Made by a program: the position numbers and the translations under genes
Part shown: positions 1 to 5,478 of the stretch, piece after piece
How positions within the stretch are numbered: the stretch's first letter is position 1
How the letters are laid out: each line of letters opens with the position of its first letter
From: Porphyromonadaceae bacterium UBA2751
GTDB taxonomy: Bacteria > Bacteroidota > Bacteroidia > Bacteroidales > Muribaculaceae
Direction: 5' to 3'
Assembly (NCBI GenBank): GCA_002353285.1
Contig: DEJJ01000027.1
Location: forward strand, 1-9,245
DNA length: 9,245 nt
Notes under the pieces: generated by a model
What the model saw: only the letters and a program-made list of their open reading frames with translations
Told to the model about the DNA's origin: nothing
Databases searched by the model: none

Positions 1-22
1 GGTTCAAGTCCATCTTGAAGCG
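1..22 (+). tRNA. 3' end of a tRNA gene (partial, isotype not assigned)
   Basis: The window opens with GGTTCAAGTCC, the usual core of a bacterial T-arm: a seven-base TTCAAGT loop flanked by GG and CC. Read this way, bases 10-14 are the 3' side of the T-stem, 15-21 (TTGAAGC) the 3' side of a seven-base acceptor stem, and G22 the discriminator base. CCA is not encoded, which is common in Bacteroidetes. A strong terminator follows directly, as expected for the end of a tRNA gene. The anticodon and 5' half lie outside the window, so the amino acid cannot be named. A chance match is possible because only about 22 bases are visible. Confidence 0.55.
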
Positions 23-23
23 C

Positions 24-67
24 ATTAGGGCGGAGATCTTGAAGATTTCTGCCCTAATTGTTTTTTC
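24..67 (+). terminator. Rho-independent terminator after the tRNA
   Basis: Bases 24-38 pair with 44-58 to form a stem of up to 15 pairs around a five-base TTGAA loop. The outer eight pairs (ATTAGGGC with GCCCTAAT) are perfect; the inner part is paired with two G-T wobbles. A run of T follows at 58-67, broken by a G and a C. This is a classic intrinsic terminator and should end transcription from the upstream tRNA before metG. Confidence 0.85.
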
Positions 68-88
68 TCTATTTTTTTGCTACCTTTG
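58..88 (+). promoter_or_regulatory. Bacteroidetes-type promoter for metG
   Basis: TACCTTTG at 81-88 matches the Bacteroidetes -7 consensus TAnnTTTG exactly. A TTG at 58-60 lies 20 bases upstream, the normal spacing for the -33 element of this phylum. Transcription would be expected to start around 93-97, giving an A/T-rich leader of about 30 bases before the metG start. The -33 element falls in the base and tail of the upstream terminator hairpin, so terminator and promoter are nested. No Shine-Dalgarno sequence is visible, as is usual for this phylum. Confidence 0.75.
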
Positions 89-126
89 CAAAAATTTTTT
101 TTCAACACATTATATATTTTAGAGAT

Positions 127-2175
127 ATGGAAGAGAAGAAGAAATATTCACGCACGCTTGTGACCACGGCCTTGCCCTATGCCAATGGTCCTGTACACAT
201 TGGCCATTTGGCTGGAGTTTACGTACCTGCCGACATCTATGTTCGCTACCTGCGTCTAAAGGGTGAGGATGTGCTCATGATAGGTGGCAGCGACGAGCAC
301 GGCGTGCCCATTACCATTAAGGCACAGAAGGAAGGTGTTACACCACAAGATATAGTTGACCGCTATCACAATATTATCAAGGAGTCGATGGCAGGGCTGG
401 GCATCTCGTTTGACGTGTATGGTCGCACCACCAGTGAGATGCACCGCCACACCGCCAGCGATTTCTTCAAGAAACTCTACGACAAGGGCGAGTTTATCGA
501 GAAGATGAGCAAGCAATTCTACGACGAAGAGGCCGACCAGTGGCTTGCCGACCGCTATATCACCGGCACTTGCCCCCACTGCGGCAGTGAAGGTGCCTAT
601 GGCGACCAATGCGAAGCTTGCGGCACATCGCTCAACGCCACCGACCTCATCAATCCACGCAGTGCCATCACTGGCAATGTGCCCGTACTCAAGGAGACTA
701 AGCACTGGTACATGCCGCTCGACAAGTGGGAGCCCAAGCTGCGCAAGTGGATTCTTGAGGACCACAAGGAGTGGAAGACCAATGTCTACGGCCAGTGCAA
801 GTCGTGGCTCGACGGAGGCCTTCAGCCACGTGCTGTCACCCGCGACCTCAACTGGGGCATCCCCGTGCCCATCGAGGGCGCCGAGGGCAAGGTGCTGTAT
901 GTGTGGTTTGATGCCCCCATTGGCTACATCAGCAACACCAAGGAGCTCAGGCCCGACGACTGGGAGAAATACTGGAAGGCCCCCGACACCCGCATCATCC
1001 ACTTCATTGGCAAGGACAACATCGTGTTCCACTGCCTCATTTTCCCAGCCATGCTCATGGCCGAGGGTAGCTACCAGTTGCCTGAGAACGTGCCAGCCAA
1101 CGAGTTCCTGAACCTTGAGGGCGACAAAATCTCGACAAGCCGCAACTGGGCTGTGTGGCTCAATGAGTATCTCGAGGACTTCCCAGGCAAGCAAGACGTG
1201 CTACGCTATGTGCTCACCGCCAATGCACCCGAGAGCAAGGACAACGACTTCACATGGAAAGACTTCCAGGACCGCAACAACAATGAACTTGTGGCAATTC
1301 TGGGCAACTTCGTGAACCGCGCCATTGTGCTAACCAACAAGTACTTTGACGGTGTGATTCCTGAGGCTCACGAGCTCACCGACTACGATCGCGCAACCAT
1401 CGAGGAGTTCAAGGGTGTGAAAGACGAACTGGGCAAGGCGCTCGACACATTCCATTTCCGAGCAGCACTGGCCGAGGCCATGAAACTGGCGCGCATCGGC
1501 AACAAGTATCTTGCCGACACCGAGCCCTGGAAGCTGGCAAAGACCGACATGGCTCGCGTTGAGACCATCATGAATGTGGCCTTGCAGATTACTGCCAATC
1601 TTGCCATCGCCTTTGAGCCATTCCTGCCATTCAGTGCCGAGAAACTGCGCAAGATGATAAACCTTGAATGCGCCGACTGGAACAAACTTGGCGACATCGA
1701 CATTCTCAAGGCTGGCAACCGTGTCGAGAAACCCGTGCTGCTCTTCGAGAAGATTGACGATGAAACTATCAAGGTGCAGACCGACCGACTCGAGCGCATC
1801 AAGCAGGAAAACATACTCAAGAACTTCAAGCCCAAAGCTGTTGCACCCACAGTGACATTCGACGATTTCCAGAAGCTCGACATCCGTGTGGGCAAGGTGC
1901 TTGAGTGCGAGAAGGTGAAGAAAGCCGACAAGCTGCTCAAGTTTGCCATCGACGACGGCACTGGCAAGCCCCGCACTATCGTGTCGGGTATCGCCAAGTT
2001 CTACAATCCCGAGGACCTTGTGGGCAAGGAAGTGTGCTTTATCGCCAATTTCCCACCCCGCACCCTCAAGGGAGTTGAGTCGCAGGGCATGATCCTGAGC
2101 GCCGAGGATGCCGACGGACGCCTCGTCGTTATTGGTCCACAAGGCGAAGTGCGCCCAGGAGTGCAAGTGGGATAA
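127..2175 (+). CDS. metG: Methionyl-tRNA synthetase
   Basis: Class I aminoacyl-tRNA synthetase that charges tRNA(Met), both initiator and elongator, with methionine in the cytoplasm. The 682-residue protein has the HIGH motif at residues 24-27, the KMSKS-type loop as KISTS at 334-338, and a four-cysteine zinc knuckle (C149, C152, C162, C165) in the connective peptide, as in the E. coli-type long enzyme. Residues from about 575 to the end form the C-terminal EMAP/Trbp111-like OB-fold tRNA-binding domain, recognisable by the LDIRVGKV and SQGMILSA stretches; in this class it also mediates dimerisation. The ATG at 127 is preferred over a TTG at 58, because the extra 23 residues would be encoded by the terminator tail and promoter. 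It is probably the first gene of its transcript. It is complete, with no missing motif. Confidence 0.98.
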   Translation: MEEKKKYSRTLVTTALPYANGPVHIGHLAGVYVPADIYVRYLRLKGEDVLMIGGSDEHGVPITIKAQKEGVTPQDIVDRYHNIIKESMAGLGISFDVYGRTTSEMHRHTASDFFKKLYDKGEFIEKMSKQFYDEEADQWLADRYITGTCPHCGSEGAYGDQCEACGTSLNATDLINPRSAITGNVPVLKETKHWYMPLDKWEPKLRKWILEDHKEWKTNVYGQCKSWLDGGLQPRAVTRDLNWGIPVPIEGAEGKVLYVWFDAPIGYISNTKELRPDDWEKYWKAPDTRIIHFIGKDNIVFHCLIFPAMLMAEGSYQLPENVPANEFLNLEGDKISTSRNWAVWLNEYLEDFPGKQDVLRYVLTANAPESKDNDFTWKDFQDRNNNELVAILGNFVNRAIVLTNKYFDGVIPEAHELTDYDRATIEEFKGVKDELGKALDTFHFRAALAEAMKLARIGNKYLADTEPWKLAKTDMARVETIMNVALQITANLAIAFEPFLPFSAEKLRKMINLECADWNKLGDIDILKAGNRVEKPVLLFEKIDDETIKVQTDRLERIKQENILKNFKPKAVAPTVTFDDFQKLDIRVGKVLECEKVKKADKLLKFAIDDGTGKPRTIVSGIAKFYNPEDLVGKEVCFIANFPPRTLKGVESQGMILSAEDADGRLVVIGPQGEVRPGVQVG

Positions 2176-2197
2176 ACCACAATATCGACAATTCATA

Positions 2198-2241
2198 AGA
2201 AATTCTAGATTTTCTAGTCCTCTAGAATCTCTAGAATTTCT
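2198..2241. repeat. Interrupted palindrome built from TCTAGA units
   Basis: AGAAATTCTAGA at 2198-2209 is the exact reverse complement of 2230-2241. Inside it, TTCTAG at 2212-2217 pairs with CTAGAA at 2222-2227 around a TCCT loop, leaving one 2-by-2 internal mismatch. The whole 44-base element can fold as 12 + 6 base pairs and contains three TCTAGA hexamers (2204, 2221, 2230) plus one near copy. It occupies half of the 86-base spacer between metG and the helicase gene. No strong T-run follows on either strand, so it is not a textbook terminator. It could still act as a weak or bidirectional terminator, an mRNA-processing hairpin or a dispersed repeat. I see no TAnnTTTG promoter in this spacer. 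Confidence 0.7.
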
Positions 2242-2261
2242 ATTTACAATACATCAATAAA

Positions 2262-4142
2262 ATGCAGGCGGTATCACCCATATTAGAATTGCAGAAGCAG
2301 CGAGCTTTGCTTGTTGCCGAGCAGGAGGCTGAACGCAAAGAGTTCCAGCACCAAACCGAGACAATGGGGCTGGGGCGCAAGGTGAAGCGCGGCGACTGCT
2401 GGTGGCCGCTGCAGGTGGGGCGTAGCTATTACAACTCACTCAACCAGCTCGTGGTAGAGGTGACACGCACCACCGACACCGACATCGAGCACAACTTCGA
2501 GTATGGCCGCCAGGTGATGTTTTTCAGGGTTGATGCAAGCGACAATATCACCTACTTCAAGCACTCATGCACAGTGAGCTACGCCCAGGACGACCGCATG
2601 GTGATAGTAGTGCCCGATGCCAATGTCGTGGCCGAACTCCAAGCCTATGAACGCGTGGGAGTGCAACTGTCGATGGATGAATACACCTATCAACTCATGC
2701 TCCGCGCCCTCGATCGTGTGGCAAAAGCCAAGGGTAACCGCCTTGCACAGCTGCGCGACCTGTTCTATAACAAGAGCAAGACCGAGAAATTCTCCTTTGC
2801 TCCACTGCGATTCCCGTGGCTCAACACCACGCAGGAGCATGCCGTCAACGAGGTGTTACTTGCCAAGGATGTGGCCATCGTGCATGGCCCGCCAGGCACA
2901 GGCAAGACCACCACGATGGTCGAGGCCATCTACGAGACATTGAGGCGTGAAAACCAGGTGCTAGTGTGTGCCCAAAGCAACATGGCAGTCGACTGGATTA
3001 GCGAGCGGCTCATGGATCGCGGAGTGGAGGTGCTGAGAGTGGGAAATCCCACCAAGGTTAACGACAAGATGCTGAGTTTCACCTACGAGCGACGCTTTGA
3101 GGCCCACCCCGACTATCCGCAGCTGTGGGCAATACGCAAGGCTATGCGCCAACTGCGCAGCGCCAAGCGTCGCGGCAGCGACAGCTATCACCAAAAGATG
3201 GACCGACTGAAAAGCCGCGAGACCGAACTTGAGTTGCGCATCAACAACGAGCTCTTCAATAGCGCCCGCGTGATTGCATGCACCCTTGCCGGCAGCGCTA
3301 ATCGTGTGCTGCAGGGCATGAAATTTGCCACCCTGTTCATCGACGAGGCAGCGCAAGCACTCGAGGCAGCGTGCTGGATAGCAATTAGCAAGGCTAATCG
3401 TGTGATCTTTGCTGGCGACCACTGCCAGCTGCCTCCCACCGTCAAGTGCCTTGAAGCGATTAAAGGCGGGCTGGCACGCTCGCTCATGGAGCGCATTGTC
3501 GAGAGCAACCCGCAGGTGGTGACACTGCTGCAAGTGCAATACCGCATGAACGATGCCATCATGCGGTTTTCGAGCGAGTGGTTCTACCATGGCCAAGTGG
3601 AGAGTGCCCCCGAAGTGAAATATCGCAGCATCCTCGACCTCGACACTTCCATCACTTGGGTCGACACAGCACAACTCGACATCGAAGCACACGAGGAACT
3701 CGTGGGCGAGACCTATGGCCGCATCAACCGTGCCGAGGCTCAACTCACCATCACCACACTGCAGCAATATTTCGAGAGGCTGGGACGCCAGCGAGTAATC
3801 GACGACCGGCTCGACGTGGGCATCATCTCGCCCTACCGAGCACAGGTGCAACTGCTGCGACGCATGCTGCGCAAGAGTGCCTATTTCAAGCCCTTGCGGC
3901 ACCTTATCACGGTGAACACCGTCGACGGATTTCAGGGACAGGAACGCGACATCATCGTCATCAGCATGGTTAGGCACAACGACCAAGGCCAGATAGGTTT
4001 CCTGCGCGACTTGCGACGCATGAATGTGGCCATTACACGCTCCCGCATGAAGCTATTCATCATAGGCGACGCCCCCACCCTCACGCGACACCCCTTCTAT
4101 CGAAAATTATATCAATACATCCAACAACTAAAACAAGAATAA
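2262..4142 (+). CDS. Superfamily 1B Upf1/IGHMBP2-like helicase (AAA_11/AAA_12 ATPase)
   Basis: Predicted ATP-driven nucleic-acid helicase of 626 residues. The SF1 motifs are intact and in order: Walker A GPPGTGKTTT (209-218; K215), Walker B DEAAQ (361-365), motif III GDHCQLPP (385-392), QYRM (426-429), motif V TVDGFQGQERD (553-563) and motif VI NVAITRSR (588-595). The DEAA and VDGFQGQE signatures place it with Upf1, Senataxin and IGHMBP2 rather than UvrD/Rep. Residues 1-35 are charged and probably helical. About 36-150 correspond to the N-terminal beta-rich domain of this family, and 225-330 include a charged insertion (1B/stalk-like). No nuclease or other effector domain is fused. In Bacteroidales such proteins are generally annotated only as AAA-family ATPase or DNA-binding protein; the substrate (RNA, DNA or hybrid) is not known to me. 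The transporter gene begins 10 bases after its stop, suggesting co-transcription. Confidence 0.92.
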   Translation: MQAVSPILELQKQRALLVAEQEAERKEFQHQTETMGLGRKVKRGDCWWPLQVGRSYYNSLNQLVVEVTRTTDTDIEHNFEYGRQVMFFRVDASDNITYFKHSCTVSYAQDDRMVIVVPDANVVAELQAYERVGVQLSMDEYTYQLMLRALDRVAKAKGNRLAQLRDLFYNKSKTEKFSFAPLRFPWLNTTQEHAVNEVLLAKDVAIVHGPPGTGKTTTMVEAIYETLRRENQVLVCAQSNMAVDWISERLMDRGVEVLRVGNPTKVNDKMLSFTYERRFEAHPDYPQLWAIRKAMRQLRSAKRRGSDSYHQKMDRLKSRETELELRINNELFNSARVIACTLAGSANRVLQGMKFATLFIDEAAQALEAACWIAISKANRVIFAGDHCQLPPTVKCLEAIKGGLARSLMERIVESNPQVVTLLQVQYRMNDAIMRFSSEWFYHGQVESAPEVKYRSILDLDTSITWVDTAQLDIEAHEELVGETYGRINRAEAQLTITTLQQYFERLGRQRVIDDRLDVGIISPYRAQVQLLRRMLRKSAYFKPLRHLITVNTVDGFQGQERDIIVISMVRHNDQGQIGFLRDLRRMNVAITRSRMKLFIIGDAPTLTRHPFYRKLYQYIQQLKQE

Positions 4143-4152
4143 ACCTTTTAAG

Positions 4153-5133
4153 ATGAACAAGCTCATAAACTTCTTGAAAGAATGGACTTTGCCAGTAGCC
4201 ATGACCACGGGCATACTGGTCTATTTCGTGTTTTATTTCACTCCAGCGCTCGACGAGGCATCGCGGGTGTTCAACAGCTTCTTCGACTTTATCCTGCCGT
4301 GGATATTGTTTGTGATTCTGTTTGTCACCTTCTGCCGTGCCGATTTCCACCGCATGCGACCTTGCTGGTGGCACTTCGTGATCCTGGCGTTGCAGCTATT
4401 GCTGGTTGTGGTGAGCACCGTGCTCATCGTGCACTACGATGCCACTGGCAACGACTTGGTGCTGATGGAGTGCATCATGTGCTGCGTGATATGCCCTTGC
4501 GCCACGGCAGCTCCAGTGGTCACAGCCAAGCTCGACGGCGACCTTGAGAAGATGACCACATTCATGCTGCTGAGCAACTTTGTGGCAGCAGTATCGATTC
4601 CGGTGGTGTTTCCGCTCGTTGACAAGAGCATCGACATGCCATTTTGTGATGCCTTCCTTGCCCTGCTGCAGCGCGTGTGCTCGGTGCTGGTTGCGCCCAT
4701 GGCACTTGCCTATGTAGTCAAGCACTTCACGCCACGGCTTCACAGGCTCATCATCAGCAACAAGGACCTGTCGTTCTACCTGTGGGGCGTGCTGCTGCTG
4801 GTTATCTCGGGCGCCACTATGCGCAACATCATGAACTCAGGCACCACCCTGTGGTTCATAGCAGTGGTGGCACTCACTAGCCTTGCCATCACCTTCGTGC
4901 AATTTGCAATAGGCCGCTATGTGGGCCGTTTTTTCCATGCCACCACCGAGATGGGCCAGGCAATGGGCCAGAAGAACACCGCCTTTGCCATCTGGGTGGC
5001 GAGTGCATGGCTCAACCCGCTGGCAGCAGTGGGGCCAGGCTTCTACATCTTGTGGCAGAACGCCTTCAACAGCCTCGAGATATGGCATCACGACCGCTTG
5101 AAACATCACCCTAAAAACAATAAACAACAATGA
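4153..5133 (+). CDS. BASS-fold (bile acid:sodium symporter-like) membrane transporter
   Basis: A 326-residue inner-membrane protein with about ten hydrophobic segments (roughly 11-31, 41-61, 73-93, 104-125, 136-157, 167-189, 207-226, 232-254, 270-287, 290-308) and a basic C-terminal tail. Two places resemble the inverted-repeat crossover regions of BASS/SBF transporters: the Pro-broken helix around 113-130 (PCATAAPVVTAKLDGD), and residues 272-301, where GQKNTAFAIW followed by NPLAAVGPGFYILWQN parallels the GMQN...LPGAIFSVWHN signature of that family. The substrate cannot be predicted; BASS relatives carry bile acids, pantoate, pyruvate and other organic anions, usually with sodium. Five cysteines lie in ten residues (107, 110, 111, 114, 116) at the first crossover, which is unusual. 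It is likely co-transcribed with the upstream helicase, and its stop overlaps the next gene by four bases. Confidence 0.8.
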   Translation: MNKLINFLKEWTLPVAMTTGILVYFVFYFTPALDEASRVFNSFFDFILPWILFVILFVTFCRADFHRMRPCWWHFVILALQLLLVVVSTVLIVHYDATGNDLVLMECIMCCVICPCATAAPVVTAKLDGDLEKMTTFMLLSNFVAAVSIPVVFPLVDKSIDMPFCDAFLALLQRVCSVLVAPMALAYVVKHFTPRLHRLIISNKDLSFYLWGVLLLVISGATMRNIMNSGTTLWFIAVVALTSLAITFVQFAIGRYVGRFFHATTEMGQAMGQKNTAFAIWVASAWLNPLAAVGPGFYILWQNAFNSLEIWHHDRLKHHPKNNKQQ

Positions 5134-5348
5134 AAGTATCGTTCCAATACAGCGCTGGCAATGAGCATGGCAGCGACGATTACAACTTCAGCCAAGCAGC
5201 CGAGGCACAGGAGAAATTCATGAGCCTGAAAGACTTAATCACAGTGCAATTTCAAGGCTGCACTGATGTTGAGATCATTGACGAGCCCGACTTCTTTGGC
5301 ATCATGGACCACAGCACAGGCGACTGGGCCAAGGTGATCATGGCTTAA
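5130..5348 (+). CDS. Small acidic protein of unknown function (72 aa)
   Basis: I do not recognise this protein. It starts at an ATG whose last two bases lie in the transporter's TGA stop (ATGA overlap), a typical translational-coupling arrangement that supports it as a real gene despite its size. It is acidic, has no signal peptide or membrane segment, and looks like a compact alpha/beta domain: a first strand (KVSFQYS), an Asp/Asn-rich turn, a helix (about 21-35), a strand (ITVQFQG), another strand with acidic residues (VEIIDEPDF) and a last segment ending WAKVIMA. Translation-coupled neighbours suggest a role alongside the transporter, but that is inference only. A terminator follows, so it closes this operon. 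Confidence 0.7.
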   Translation: MKVSFQYSAGNEHGSDDYNFSQAAEAQEKFMSLKDLITVQFQGCTDVEIIDEPDFFGIMDHSTGDWAKVIMA

Positions 5349-5381
5349 ACCCAAATTGGCACCCATCGCCCAAAAGCATCG

Positions 5382-5408
5382 ATATAAAAGTCGCATGCGC
5401 TTTTATAT
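5382..5408 (+). terminator. Hairpin terminator closing the helicase-transporter operon
   Basis: ATATAAAAG at 5382-5390 is the reverse complement of CTTTTATAT at 5400-5408. The nine-base loop contains CGCATGCG, which can add two G-C pairs. The 3' arm supplies the T-rich stretch (TTTT at 5401-5404 and TATTT after it). It lies 34 bases after the stop of the 72-residue gene and just before a new promoter, so a terminator role is likely. The A/T-rich stem and poor T-tail make it moderate in strength, and it may act on both strands. Confidence 0.6.
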
Positions 5409-5431
5409 TTCAGTAAAATAGACTACCTTTG
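5401..5431 (+). promoter_or_regulatory. Bacteroidetes-type promoter for the methyltransferase operon
   Basis: TACCTTTG at 5424-5431 is an exact TAnnTTTG -7 element and is the same eight bases as in the metG promoter. The -33 element is weak: the TTTT at 5401-5404 lies 19 bases upstream. Transcription should start near 5436-5440, leaving a leader of about 40 bases, which contains a small imperfect inverted repeat (TTCACAAGGTGTGAA, 5441-5455). As at metG, the -33 region overlaps the 3' arm of the preceding terminator hairpin. Confidence 0.7.
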
Positions 5432-5440
5432 CACCCGTAA

Positions 5441-5455
5441 TTCACAAGGTGTGAA
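5441..5455. promoter_or_regulatory. Short inverted repeat in the methyltransferase leader
   Basis: TTCACAAGGTGTGAA pairs TTCACA with TGTGAA around a three-base AGG centre. It lies just downstream of the expected transcription start and about 24 bases before the ATG of the methyltransferase. It could be a small hairpin in the 5' leader or a dimeric repressor site. Nothing in the window points to a specific regulator, and chance is possible for a 6-bp repeat. Confidence 0.35.
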
Positions 5456-5478
5456 ATTACCAAAACTTTTTTAAAATT

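Noticed and set aside
58..126. In-frame N-terminal extension of metG from a TTG at 58
   Set aside because: The extra residues come from the terminator tail and promoter, and the ATG at 127 gives the normal MetRS N-terminus shortly before the HIGH motif.
1..126. Integration site of a mobile element at the tRNA 3' end
   Set aside because: No integrase gene, no second copy of the tRNA end in the window, and the genes that follow are housekeeping.
256..1194. Long open frame (312 codons) on the - strand, antisense to metG
   Set aside because: It lies wholly inside metG, its translation has no recognisable domain, and it is explained by the strong codon bias of metG keeping stops out of the opposite frame.
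1330..2196. Second - strand open frame of 288 codons opposite metG
   Set aside because: Same reason: a shadow of metG without promoter, domain or plausible composition.
2961..3986. 341-codon - strand open frame opposite the helicase gene
   Set aside because: The + strand frame has all SF1 helicase motifs; the antisense product is Val/His/Leu-rich without known features.
2262..4142. Helicase as the core of a defence system
   Set aside because: There is no nuclease, methylase, protease or other effector domain fused or beside it; the neighbours are metG and a transporter, so a defence role has no support here.
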